Assembly (NCBI GenBank): GCA_033557465.1
Contig: CM066039.1
Location: forward strand, 402,461,440-402,525,439
Direction: 5' to 3'
Length of the DNA: 64,000 nt
Source: Ichthyophis bannanicus
Lineage: Eukaryota > Chordata > Amphibia > Gymnophiona > Ichthyophiidae
The notes beneath the pieces were generated by a model. It was not told where the DNA came from. It did no database searches and saw only the letters and a list, made by a program, of their open reading frames with translations. Positions 54,156 through 64,000 of this stretch are shown piece after piece. How positions within the stretch are numbered: the stretch's first letter is position 1; each line of letters opens with the position of its first letter. The translations under genes and the position numbers were made by a program.

Positions 54156-54269
54156 GAGATTGATATACAGAGAAGTCTCCTGTGGAGACCAGATGCCCTG
54201 GGTGGAGAGATCTTGCAGATGAGCTCCCCAACCCTTTGGAGAAGCATCTGTTGTGAGAGTTGCTTGGGG

Positions 54270-55440
54270 TAACGGTTGCTGAAAAGAGGGACCCCAGCAA
54301 CAGGTTCTGAGAGGACTTCCACCACTGGAGAGACCAAAATAGACGACTGGAGTTTGCTATTTTGTCTGACAGGCAACCTGATGCCTGAGTCCATTGGGTG
54401 GACAAAGTCCATTGAGCTGCCCTCATGTGAAGGCGAGCATATGGAACCACATGCACGGTGGATGCCATATGGCCTAAGAGTTGTAACATCTCTCGAGCAG
54501 TTAATTGGGACTTTAACCGAATCTGGGAGGCTAACTGCACCAGACGTAGGCAACGGGCCTGAGGAAGATAGGCCCTTGCAGTTGTGATATCCAGCAAGGC
54601 CCCTATGAACTCCAGAGACAGAGTAGGGGTGAGATTGGATTTTGGGATGTTTATTACTAGTCCCAAATACTCAAGGATACGCATTGTGCAGGTTAGACAA
54701 GTCTGGGCCTCTGATTGGGATGAGGCTCGAATGAGCCAGTCATCCAGATATGGGAATACGAATATTCCTAGAGTGCGGAGAAATGCAGCTACTACTGCCA
54801 TGCATTTCGTGAACACCCTTGGTGCAGAGGCCAGACCGAAAGGAAGCACCCTGTATTGGTAGTGCTTTCCTTGAAAAAGGAACCGAAGGAACCTTGTGTG
54901 TGTGGGATGGATGAGGACATTGGTGTACACATCCTTGAGATCTAGAGAACAAAGCCAATCCTGACTCTGAAGGTATGGAAGCAGAGCCCCTAGAGAAATC
55001 TTTTTGAATTTCTCCTTGAATAGAAACTTGTTCAATTCTCTGAGATCTAAGATGGGTCTGTAGCCCCCTGTTTTCTTTGGGATAAGAAAATAAGGAAAGT
55101 AGAACCCTGAGCCCTGTTGAAGAAGAGGTACTTCTTCTATTGCCCCTTGGGCAAGAAGGGTAGCAATCTCCTGACCTAGAAGGTTGAGGAGAGATGTTGG
55201 AGAATTGAACTGTTTCACCATGGTGTGAGGAGGAAGGTTTAAAAAGTGAAGCTTGTACCCTTCCTTTATGATGGAGAGGGTCCATTGCTCTGCTGTGATT
55301 TGCTCCCATCTGGGAGCAAAGTAAGTCAACCTTCCTAGAATGGTGAGGGGCTCTGGGTTTCCCAGAGCTAGAAAGGCTAAGTTCTCTAGTTGCAAGTCAA
55401 AGGCCTTGAGGAGGCTGAGGCTGCTGGACTGTGGTAGGCT
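54270..55440 (-). CDS. DIRS A3 reverse transcriptase, open frame
   Basis: Within a longer open frame (55758-53374), the RT part reads GRLTYFAPRWEQITAEQWTL, FLIPKKTGGYRPILDLRELN, SLDLKDVYTNVLIHPTHTRF (motif A), LPFGLASAPRVFTK (motif B), FPYLDDWLI (motif C) and LTAREMLQLLGHMASTVHVV. All catalytic Asp are retained. After LLLGSLF the frame departs from RNase H and runs on in the recombinase frame. It starts inside the gag overlap. Confidence 0.9.
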
Positions 55441-57240
55441 TGGCAGCCTTTGACTTGGCCTGTTTAGGTGTTTGCTGACGTTTTGCAGCATAACGACCTG
55501 CAGAAGATGCCTGCCCATGAGCAGAATAATATCTTCCCTTTTTAGAAAAAGATGTCTTTTTGAACAATCTTTTCTTAACAGGGGCAGAGGTAGACTTTGA
55601 AAGTCGATCCAAAGCAGAGTTCTCAGCATCCATCTGAGTGGCCTTTGCTTGCCAATCCCTGCCAAACAGGTTTTCACCTGTACAAGGAAGGTTTCCCAAC
55701 TCATCCTGGACCCAGAGTTCCAAATCAGAGGCTTGTAACCAAGCAATTCTGCGTGCACCTATGGCAATAGCCGTGGCTCTGCTTACAAACTCAAAAGAGT
55801 CAAAGGCTGCACGGTTGGAGAATTTGGAAACATCTTGGGCATGTTTGAGCCAAGTGAGAAATTCCTGCCTTTTATCTTCTGAAATAAAAGGAGCTAAAGT
55901 CTGCAGATGATCTGTGACTTCTTTTAGAAACATCCCCATATAGAGACTATAGGAGTTGATTCTGGCAGCAAGCATATTGGCCTGGAAAATCCTTCGGCCA
56001 AAAGCATCTAGAGTTCTACATTCACATCCTGGAGGGTTAGATGAGTGTCTCTTTGCACTCTTTATTTTCTTCATAGCAGACTCAACCACAATAGAGTGGT
56101 GAGGAAGCTGAGTCTTATGAAAACCAGGACAGGGAGGGACACGGTACATGGTGTCTAACCTGCGAGAATGAGGAGAGGTGGTGAGAGGAGTCTCCCACAT
56201 GACCAACATGAGATCATAGAGAATCTCATGAATAGGTAGGGTAGCTGCTTCCTTAGGAGCCTTAGGATATTGCAAAATATCTAATTGCTTGGCTCTAGGC
56301 TCTGACTCAGCGGCCACTGTAATGGAGAGGCCTCTAGCCACTTCCCTAATGAAGTCTTGAAAAGACAAATCCTCTGGAGGAGACATTCTTCGTTTTGGAG
56401 AATCAGACTCCTGAGGAAGAAGCACCGGTGCATCGACAGAAACCTCCGACTCAGAGTCTTCGGAGGAATCGAAGTATCGCCTATCCGGATGCTCCTGTAA
56501 AGCCCGATACGCATACAGAGTAGGATCGACATCGGGAGTAAGCGGTACCGGTTCGGTACCGATGGGCATCGTAGGACAGGGTACCGTTGCAACTGACACC
56601 GAAGCCGATGCAATCGGTACCAGCACCGGGAACGGTGCCGATGCCGGAGTCGCTACCGGCAACGGAGATTGTTGCGGTACCGAAGGCGTCGAAGCCTGCA
56701 TAAATGCCGTAAGGGTGCGCTGTATGGACAGAATTTTCTGATCCATCAACGTCAGAGTCTGGATGTCGGTACCAGTGGAGGCCACCGGTACCCCAGAACA
56801 CGGCAACAGGTGATCGATCGAGGCCGCGCCATCGATGTCAACCTGTGACCCCATAGGTAATGCTTTGGAAGCCGAAACTTCCCGCCGGGGTAATTTTGCC
56901 GGAGCGGAATCCTCGAGGGCAAGCCCGGAGGCATCTCGATGCTTGGAGGGAGATTTGCCCTTCGAGGACCGGCTAGATTTATGTTTGGTTACCTGAGATC
57001 CATGGGAGGAAGAAGCAGCCCTGGAAGACGTCGATGCCACCGAGGCTGCATCAGAGGGAAACAGGGTACTGAGCTTGGCTGCTCGGTTCTGCCGACCTCT
57101 TTTAGACATCATGGTGCAGGACACAATCCATGATGGAATGGTCAGGACCCAAACATTTTAGACACCAATCATGGGTGTCTGACAGAAATAGTACCGCCAC
57201 ATTTTGTGCACTTTTTAAACCCGGAAGCGGGCTTCTCCAT
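55397..57240 (-). pseudogene. DIRS A3 gag-like gene (one frameshift, otherwise open)
   Basis: The ATG at 57240 begins MEKPASGFKKCTKCGG. The second half of the zinc motif (HDWCLKCLGPDHSIMDC) lies in another frame, and from 57124 a single open frame of 575 codons runs to 55397. Parts: basic, Ser-rich N-terminal region, Pro/Val/Thr-rich middle encoded by GGTACC-rich DNA, acidic patch, PPEDLSFQDFIREVARGLS, PHHSIVVESAMKKIKSAKRH, IAIGARRIAWLQASDLELW, LPCTGENLFG, basic tail. The shift near 57175 is at the same place as in A2. Confidence 0.85.
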
Positions 57241-57452
57241 GAGGAGAAAATATTTAGGCCTAAGGCCCAAACTGAAAATGCACAGTTGAAGAAAATAAAA
57301 GGGGTTTTTTTTGTTTTTTTTTTGAAGAAAGAAAAGACCAGTGGTACCGGTCTGACGTCGAAGGCAGACGCGACACAGAAAAATAAAGAAAAAAATAAAG
57401 AACTTCTTCTGCGGTGACAGGAACACGACCTGCTGGCTCCGCGGAAAAGAAG

Positions 57453-57610
57453 AACTGGAGAGAGGCGGTTGGGAAAGGTGGGAAGGCAGCGCGCAGGCGC
57501 TGTGGGATGCTCCCAAAAGCTTTCTTACTGGATGCTGGGGAGCGTTCCCACGCAGGCTCCGTCAGTACCGACGATACCCATATGTGAAGACTCATTCCTG
57601 CTTGTTCCTG
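57453..57610 (+). repeat. Right inverted terminal repeat of DIRS A3
   Basis: Pairs with 51986-52146. It ends ttcctgg at the L2 junction; the usual last bases agat are replaced by target sequence. Confidence 0.88.
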
Positions 57611-58690
57611 GTGATTAGGCAGTTCACGCTGAAGGATCTGATGAGGTTACAGATAGGTTGCATATAGATGTTAAAAAATAGGGCAGAGAGTGAAGAACCT
57701 TGAGGGACGCCCTTCTCTTGTGGGAATGGGGTAGAAATAGAAGTGCCGGAGCGGACATGCTGCCGTCTGTCCTTTAGGTATGAAGCACACCAGGCAAGAG
57801 CGGTGCTGCGGATTCCCTTCTCGGCAAGGCGGAACAGCGGAACAGGAGTGGCTGACAGAGTCGAAGGCTGCCGCAATGTCCAGGAAGATGAGGGCAGAAC
57901 CATGTCTGATGTTGTCCAGCCCTAATGTTAGTGTGCTGAATAGGGTTGTTAACAAGGTTTTGACGCTGTGATCTCCCGGAATCCATGTTGGCAGGGATCG
58001 AGTGGTGCATTATCCTCTATGTGTTGGTTCAGTTGACAGTGGACTATCTTTTCCATGATTTTGGCTAGGAGCGGGATACTGGAGATAGGTCTGTATGAGT
58101 CCATCTTTGCAGGATCTAGCTTATTGTTTTTCAGCAGCTGTCTGATTGAAGTTTGTTTCAGGCTTCAGGGGAAAATTCCTGATTGGAATGAGGTTCCTAT
58201 CAGATTTGCCAGGAAGGGACTGAGTTCGATCCGTAAGATTTTTATCCAGAATGCTGGACACGGGTCATTTGGAGCTGTGGTGGTAATATTCATGATGTCT
58301 TGGATCTCTTTCGGTTGGGGTGGAGAAGGTGGAGATGGTATGTTGGACGTCTGTTAGGACTTGTAGGGGCGAGGATGAGGGGGAAAGGTTCGGCGTCTTA
58401 TCTGGGGACCCAGTGTTTGAGGGTAAAATGGATTGGCTCGTTTTGGCTCGCAAGTAGTCTGCGTATTCGTGTGGGTCTGGCTGGTTTGAATGGTCGGCGG
58501 CAGGTTCTTTTACTAAGGATTTGACAATGTTGAAGAGCTCATGGGGTTTATTTAGGGATCGATGTAGAACTTCAGCGTGGTATTGCTTCATTTTCCTTGC
58601 AACTGCTGCACGGTGGGTGTCCAACTGGGCAAAGTAAGCTTCCTGGTTTTCGGCTGATCTGGAGCCGAATATCATAGATATTGTGGAATA
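57611..58690 (-). pseudogene. L2 copy H, linker and RT up to the A3 insertion
   Basis: On the minus strand: YFAQLDTHRAAVARKMKQYH, NKPHELFNIVKSLVKEP (linker, about 58640-58490), later LIFLDIAAAFDSVSHS (motif A), WCASYLKDRRQHV, GVPQGSSLSALFFNIYMQ (motif B) and SFSVNCLI ending at A3. The YADD follows on the other side of A3. Confidence 0.85.
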
Positions 58691-58799
58691 TATTATAGAT
58701 ATTGTGGAATAGTTTCATAACATAGGGGCTAGTATATAAAAGGCAGAATTTTGGGTCTCCTCAAGGCGTGCTCTAGAATGATGCAGGATTGGAAGGAGT

Positions 58800-59095
58800 T
58801 TGTTATGTTGGGATTTTAAAGTCTGAATATGAAAGCAAGCTCTGCTACGAGGGGACATAAGATGAGGGTGAAGGGGATAGACTCAGGAGTAATATGTGGA
58901 AATTTCTTTACGGAAAGAGTGGTAGATGCGTGGAATAGTCTCCCAGTAGAGGTGGTAGAGATGAGGACAGTATCTGTTCAAGAAAGCATAGGACAAACAC
59001 AGAGGATCTCTAAGGGAAAAGAGGGGACTATTGTATTAGTCAATATGGAAGGGCAGATTATATGGGTCATGTGATCTTATGTTTCTAGTATATGA
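58800..59095 (+). mobile_element. CR1 (C1 family) 3' fragment
   Basis: The plus strand reads GVICGNFFTERVVDAWNSLP, then VEVVEMRTVSVQ, the CR1 ORF2 end, ending 'gtgatcttatgtttctag'. It matches 4955-5163 plus 10443-10500 across the A1 insertion. Confidence 0.8.
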
Positions 59096-59425
59096 AATAA
59101 GTTTGCTGGATAATCCTAGAGGAAATACCGTGCAAAAAAACCCCTTAACAATAGGTAACCAGTAGTCTTCAATAAAAAAGAGAATGATGTGATCAGCTTT
59201 TTGGGAATAGTGGATGAGTCAGTGATATTTTTTATGCGCAGTAGTTTCTTCACTGCTATTAGTGGGAGTACATTATATAGGGTGTTACGGCAGACAAACT
59301 TACTAATAAATACATGTATCAGGATTCTAAAAGAATCAGTGTCCATAAAGGATCTAAATGAGGATATTTGATGCAGGTTGAAAAACTAAAATCCTGGTTC
59401 TTCCAAGTTAAGATTTAAAAACAAG
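59096..59425. other. Unexplained sequence
   Basis: AT-rich; nothing recognised. Confidence 0.35.
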
Positions 59426-59431
59426 TTAAGA

Positions 59432-60622
59432 ATGCGGATTTCTAGACCAAGGGCAGACCAACTCATCTGCAAAATCATACAACCACATGATGTTGACTAC
59501 AGAATTTATGCAGACGATATAATGCTATTCACATCCTTTGACACCTCAGACCCATCCTATAAGAAGATCAACTGCTTCAATGACGTCGCTGCATGGCTCA
59601 ATTCAGTCAACTTCAAAGTCAACCTGAAGAAAACAGAAGCACTCATTACTAGAAACAGAACATTCAACCCTCCCTGCTCTCTCCATGTAAACAATGCAAC
59701 ACTAGAAATAAAAAAAGAAATTAAAATAAAAAAAGAAATTCAATACCTTGGTATCTACCTAGATCAACAGCTTGACTTGACCAAACACATCAACATGACC
59801 ACCCGTGCAATTTACCATAAAACCAAAATAGTACAGCACCTAAGACCACTGCTTTCCCACTCCGACTTCCGCTCTGTAGCTCAAGCACTGATTTGCCCAC
59901 ACTGACTACAGCAACAGCATACTTCATGGATTACCCAGGAAAACACTAAAACCACTACAACTTGCTCAAAACACGGTTGCACATACAATTATGCATACCA
60001 AAAGATCAGACCACAATACCCATTTTCTGCTCTGCCTCCACTGGCTCCCGATTCTTCAAAGAATCAAATTCAAAGCCCTTACAAACATCTTTAAAATTAT
60101 ACACAACATTGCACCAACATACCTAAGCGCACTAACAAACACGCAATACACAAGGACAACAAGAGACAACCTGAAAACCACTCTATCCATCCCAAAAAAC
60201 GCAAGAAAATCTAATCAACCAATAGAGCTCTCTCCTTCTATGCACCTGTCCTTTGGAATAACTTACCCAATACACTAAAAGAAATCAAAGAACTCACCCA
60301 ATTCAGAAAACATCTCAAGATTTTCATCTTCACGGACTACTATAAATGTGATCAACAGCAATAACTATCATTTGTACCTCCAGTCCATATCACAATGATT
60401 CTCACAATTGTTGCACTGTGACCACCTTCCCTCTTGTAAAATAATGAGAATACTTAATCATGTAAATAGTGTCATTATTTATTGTAATTGTTAACTACAC
60501 TTGTTATATGCAACTGTTTCCTGTTCTATGTAAACTGCTTTGTGCAGTAGTTCAAAAGTTCCATGTGAACCGCTCTGATTTCAAAGACAAAGCAGTACAT
60601 AAAAATAAATAAAATAAATAAA
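59432..60622 (+). pseudogene. L2-clade LINE (copy I), RT end to 3' tail
   Basis: Reads VDYRIYADDIMLFTSF (catalytic motif), WLNSVNFKVNLKKTEALITR, IQYLGIYLDQQLDLTKHINM, LCLHWLPILQRIKFKALTNI and a 3' tail 'gtaaactgctttgtg...gaaccgctctgatttc...aataaataaataaatg'. It is 5'-truncated. Frameshifted near 59905 and 60250. Confidence 0.85.
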
Positions 60623-60694
60623 TGCAGGGCCATGAACGCAGACTCATTGCAGGGTCTCATTTGCATATCCACTGGACCTCATTTGCATAAACAA

Positions 60695-60955
60695 TTTCTT
60701 TTATTTATTTATTTATTTATTTATTTGCAGTCTCTTTTATACCGCGCTATTCGACATCAGTGCGGTTTACAATGAACATAAGAGTTGCACATCTCAATTT
60801 CGTGATTTGTGCTTACAGTGAAACAGGTATAATAACTTGGGTATACATTAAACAGGAAAATTAAACTTAGGTATGCATTAAGCAGGTATAACAGGTAAAA
60901 TGGGGTATAAATAACCAGTCCCTTAACAAGTTTAAAATGTATATATTGCCTATCT
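60695..60955 (-). mobile_element. L2-type tail, inverted
   Basis: (ttta)n followed by 'ctcttttataccgcgctattcgacatcagtgcggtttac': the 3' end of an L2-type element on the minus strand. Confidence 0.75.
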
Positions 60956-61024
60956 AAAATTTTAGGTGGCTTTCAAAGGAGCCCTTCACAAGCCTCTTTT
61001 TCCCTCCTGGCAATGACTTAGGAG

Positions 61025-61200
61025 CATGTTTACTAAATATTCATGTGTGTTAAGTGCCATTGCATCAATAGAAATAAATGGGTGTTCCTGCACTTAATGC
61101 ACATTAACATGCCTCTTAATGAGTGTGTCTCAATACAATTTGCTACCAGATTTCTACATTACTATACTCCAGTGTCAACTGCCAGGCATATTAGGGTCCC
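61025..61200 (+). mobile_element. Fragment related to the interior of the hAT element
   Basis: Shares 'tcttaatgagtgt', 'agatttctacattactata' and 'ccaggca.attagg' with 11328-11420 in the hAT element, in the same order. Ends unclear. Confidence 0.6.
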
Positions 61201-61420
61201 AGAAAAACGGTATTCAAAAGTAAATAACCAATAATTTCATGCAATACCGTGAATCCCCCTCTCAACACCACCATATTTTTGTTGGATATAAACCGCAAGA
61301 GGAAGAGAGAACACTCAACCTCATACGCAGTACATGCCCCTTTTTTATTCATTTAAAAGGTTCTCATGCCTTAATCTTTCCATAAAACTACTATAAATAT
61401 AAAAATCACACTTATCCAGT

Positions 61421-61475
61421 CCATCACACGACATGCACGTTTTGAGGCCTGAAGCCTCTGTATCAAGTGCTCTCA
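61421..61475 (-). ncRNA. Hammerhead-like fold in PLE2 3' region
   Basis: The minus strand reads acttgatacagaggcttc..., with helix II gaggc/gcctc around ttcag, then AAAA (GAAA expected), then helix III cgtg/catg and TC. It aligns with 24475-24520 in PLE1. Core positions deviate from the hammerhead consensus. Confidence 0.4.
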
Positions 61476-61664
61476 ATGTATTGTAGTGTGATCAAACGTT
61501 CTTCAACCCCAAAAAAATGCCGAACAAGCAGCTGTTGGAAAAAGGAAAGCTTGCTCAGGATAGGCTGCCCACAGAAACATCCACTAACCAGAGAACACCA
61601 ATCACCTCAAGGGACTTCCCCACTCAACCCGGGGTTCCCTATAGTGAAAGGCAAATAAAGACTA

Positions 61665-62263
61665 GCTTCAGAATGAGCCATCAGAGCCCCAACCAGTCAA
61701 TTTCACGAGTCAGATCAGCGGGAGAAACAGTCCGTAAAGTGAATATACAACGCTGTTCCAATCTGCGTAACTTCGCCATACGATCCCCGCCTCTAGGGTC
61801 CAACGGGACATGATCGATCACTGTCCATCTCAAATGTTCAAAAGTGTTGATCGAGACAATGTTGCACTACTGAGGCCGTCAATACAGATTGGCGAAGCCT
61901 TGAGGCATGCTCACCCAATCAAATTTTTATCGCTCTCGTAGTGCTCCCCACATAATGTAATGAACAAGAATATTCCAACAGATACACTACAAAGATGGAA
62001 GTGCACGTAGTCTGCCATCTTCGATAAAAATCGCGACCTGACCCAAGGTCAGACCACACTGAGCTGGAAATGGTGGTGTCACAGTAGCTGCATTCATTAC
62101 ACGGCAAATGAGACTCCGACCTGACAGCCAGATAACTTGGTCGATCCACAGAAGCCGCAGATTTCACCAAAACATCCCGTAAATTTCTCCCCCGAGAATA
62201 GGTAATCCGTAGAAGCTTATTGAAACAGGGGTATACCGATAATACAGGCCAATATTTCCTCAA
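61665..62263 (-). pseudogene. Penelope-like GIY-YIG endonuclease (PLE2)
   Basis: Reads HLPCNECSYCDTTISSSVW (Cys-rich linker), then FVVYLLEYSCSLHYVGSTTR (GIY-YIG core) to a break near 61919. Past a frameshift it continues through FEHLRWTV, DPRGGDRMAKLRRLEQRCIF and LTREIDWLGL. This is the same tail as PLE1. Confidence 0.82.
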
Positions 62264-62277
62264 TCATTTTTCAAATA

Positions 62278-62720
62278 TTACTGCAAAGCAAACCCCAGAA
62301 CAATGCCGATAAGTCCAACAATACCACAAAAGCAGCACCACGTAAGTTCCATGCCTTTGACAAAGACACGATCCTCAACCAAACTTGCTCACTCCTCGAC
62401 TGGACATCCATCGACCCTGATGAGTTGGGATCTGCCTGGAATGAAAAGTTCACTGCTATTGCTCTGTGACCACCATCAAACAATCCAACTAAGAAAAGAA
62501 CCTCTGCAGCCTGGTACTCCGCTGAACTTAGAGCGTCATTAACCTGCCTAAGAAAAATGGAAAGACGCTGGCGCAGAACCCACTCCACGGATGATCTAAA
62601 AGCATACAATGTGCAACTGGAAAAACACCGCCAAGCAATATCTGAGAGCATAAAAAGATTCCACGCAGACACACTAAAGCAGTCCCTAAACAAACCACAC
62701 GACCTATTCACCCCGGTAAA
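62278..62720 (+). pseudogene. L2-clade LINE (copy J), linker region
   Basis: The plus strand reads SAAWYSAELRAS, LRKMERRWRRTHSTDDLKAY, HRQAISESIKRFHADTLKQS and LNKPHDLFTPVK, the segment between endonuclease and RT. Interrupted at 62721 by DIRS A4 right after the codons for Val-Lys. Confidence 0.82.
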
Positions 62721-62988
62721 GCACAGTTACTTACCTGTAACAGGTGATCTCTGGGAACAGCAGGAATAAGTCTTCACATATGGGTACGTCGGTACCGACG
62801 GAGCCTGCGCGGGAACGCTCCCCAGCTTCCCAAAAAGGAAAGCTTTTGGGAGCATCCCACAGCGCCTGCACGCTGCCTTCCCACCTTTCCTAACCAACTC
62901 TCCTCAGTTCGAGTTTAAAGCTGAGACAATAGAGAGAGAGAGGAAAGGAAAGATAGAAAAGAGATACAACTCCTAGGGGAGGTGGGTT

Positions 62989-63087
62989 GTGAAGACTTAT
63001 TCCTGCTGTTCCCAGAGATTACCTGTTACAGGTAAGTAACTGTGCTAACTCCAGGAACAAGCAGGAATGAGTCTTCACATATGGGGG
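62989..63087 (+). repeat. Internal complementary region of DIRS A4
   Basis: First half gtgaagacttattcc...aactgtgct, second half aactccaggaacaag..., as in A1-A3. Confidence 0.87.
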
Positions 63088-63198
63088 ACCCCCTAGCTGA
63101 GATGCCTGGGAGGTCCGCAAGGATATGAGACCCTGAAAGGGGTCTGCGTCCTCCTATGGATCTCAGGCATCCATCCAGGGAAGGAGGGCAGGAGTTGT

Positions 63199-64000
63199 TT
63201 AAGAATGGAACAGGTGTCTGAGGACAGCCTGACCAAACAAGGCATCCCGGCGGGAATCCTTGTCCAAGCAGTAATGGGCTGTGAAGGTATGAACAGAGGC
63301 CCAGGTGGCTGCTCGACAGATCTGGTTGATGGACACAGAATTTAGATGAGCCATAGAGGTGGCCATAGCCCTCACATTATGAGCTGTGACATGGCTCTCC
63401 GGAGAAAGGTTCTTACTCTGGTAGGTGAAATACACTGAGCAATCCAATTGGACAGTGTTCTCTTAGAGACTGGAAGTCCCAAATGAGAAGGATCAAAAGC
63501 AACAAAAAGCTGGGAAGACTTTCTATGTTGCTGTGTCCTATGTAAGTAAAAAGCAAGAGCTCTTTTACAATCCAGAGTATGAAGATTCCTCTCTGCACTG
63601 GATGCATGAGGAGCTGGAAAAAAGACAGGTAGATATACCTCCTGATTAAGATGAAAAGGTGAGACCACTTTAGGCATAAAGTATGGATTTGTCCTAAGGA
63701 CTACCTTGTCATGATGGAACCTTGTATAAGGTGGATTAGCCACTAAGGCCTGCAGTTCACCGATGCGGCGAGCAGAAGTGACTGCAATGAGGAAAATAAC
63801 CTTCCAGGAAAGAAATTTCAAGGAGGTAGTGGCTAAGGGTTCAAAAGGTGGCTGCATAAGCTGACCAAGAACCAAATTTAAGTCCCATGCCACCGGAGGA
63901 GGCCTAATGGGAGGTTTAGTTAAAGTTAAGCCTCTCATGAATCTTGAAATAAGAGGATGAGAGGAGATAGGTTGTCCATTGATGGGCTTAAGGGATGCTG
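63199..64000 (-). pseudogene. DIRS A4 tyrosine recombinase, partial and frameshifted
   Basis: Enters from beyond the window: WDLNLVLGQLMQPPFEPLAT, SARRIGELQALV (first Arg retained), HTLDCKRALAFYLHRTQQHR, then a 4-base deletion near 63430 relative to A2 shifts the frame. HNVRAMATSMA, AATWASVHTFTAHYCLDKDS follow (63447-63199), with the His, Arg, Trp and Tyr positions. Confidence 0.87.

Larger units (their letters stand above)
51959..57610 (-). mobile_element. DIRS A3: full-length DIRS element
   Basis: A 5.65-kb element with the A2 layout and no large insertion. Gag (575 codons) and RT are largely open, RNase H/methyltransferase-like is open in its own frame, and the recombinase is broken. It is inserted just upstream of the YADD codons of L2 copy H, same orientation as the L2. 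The complement of the recombinase defect in A2 and of the gag defect here would be needed for activity. Confidence 0.92.
61260..62275 (-). mobile_element. Penelope-like element PLE2 (3' part)
   Basis: Holds the GIY-YIG endonuclease (62263-61665) and a 3' region with a ribozyme-like sequence (61475-61421), all on the minus strand. No RT was found, so it is 5'-truncated. It differs enough from PLE1 to be a separate family or an older copy. Confidence 0.8.
62721..64000 (-). mobile_element. DIRS A4, left part, runs off the window
   Basis: Left terminus gcacagttac at 62721, left repeat, complementary region 62989-63087 and the 3' part of the recombinase. Over about 120 bases of the recombinase it differs from A2 at only about four sites, so A2 and A4 are close relatives. 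It lies in L2 copy J in the opposite orientation to it. Confidence 0.9.

Overview
This window is vertebrate nuclear DNA, almost certainly from a very large, transposon-rich amphibian genome; a caecilian is my best guess. That guess is an inference from tRNA-headed SINEs with L2-type tails, abundant DIRS retrotransposons, and CR1, L2, L1/Tx1-like and Penelope-like elements. Only one host-gene piece was found: a 192-bp exon on the minus strand at 979-1170 that reads as part of the N-terminal (PCAF-homology) domain of the histone acetyltransferase KAT2A/GCN5. The rest is best explained as intron filled with nested repeats.

Layout. (i) 1-2730: host exon, unexplained intron and one SINE. (ii) 2731-21616: one old DIRS element (family B) split open. 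Its left end, tyrosine recombinase and RNase H lie at 2731-4954; its RT start, gag and right end lie at 19262-21616. Between them are half of a second DIRS (family C, 17158-19261) and a near full-length CR1 LINE on the minus strand (4955-17157). That CR1 itself holds a 5.3-kb DIRS (A1), a 2.1-kb hAT-type element with a giant palindrome, a 368-bp hAT MITE and a short L2-type tail. (iii) 21.7-33 kb: an L2 copy broken by a Penelope-like element, then a CR1 of a second family broken by an L2 (itself hit by another CR1 piece) and by three SINEs. (iv) 34.3-49.9 kb: an L1/Tx1-like LINE on the plus strand as outer shell, containing a DIRS family C end, a CR1 with DIRS A2 inside it, a SINE, an L2 3' end and DIRS D. 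(v) 50.5-64 kb: three L2 copies, two carrying DIRS A3 and A4, plus a second Penelope-like element and fragments.

The most informative system is the DIRS set: four families, eight copies or pieces, all coding on the minus strand. Family A (A1-A4) shows the diagnostic inverted terminal repeats and an internal complementary region whose midpoint predicts the joined-circle junction, so termini can be placed almost to the base. No single copy is intact. A3 keeps most of gag and RT, A2 keeps the recombinase, A1 keeps only gag, and D keeps only an intact recombinase. All four families carry a CTTACCTG-like motif 7-12 bases inside the left end. Its complement is a consensus 5' splice site. I found no rRNA, CRISPR array or independent tRNA gene.
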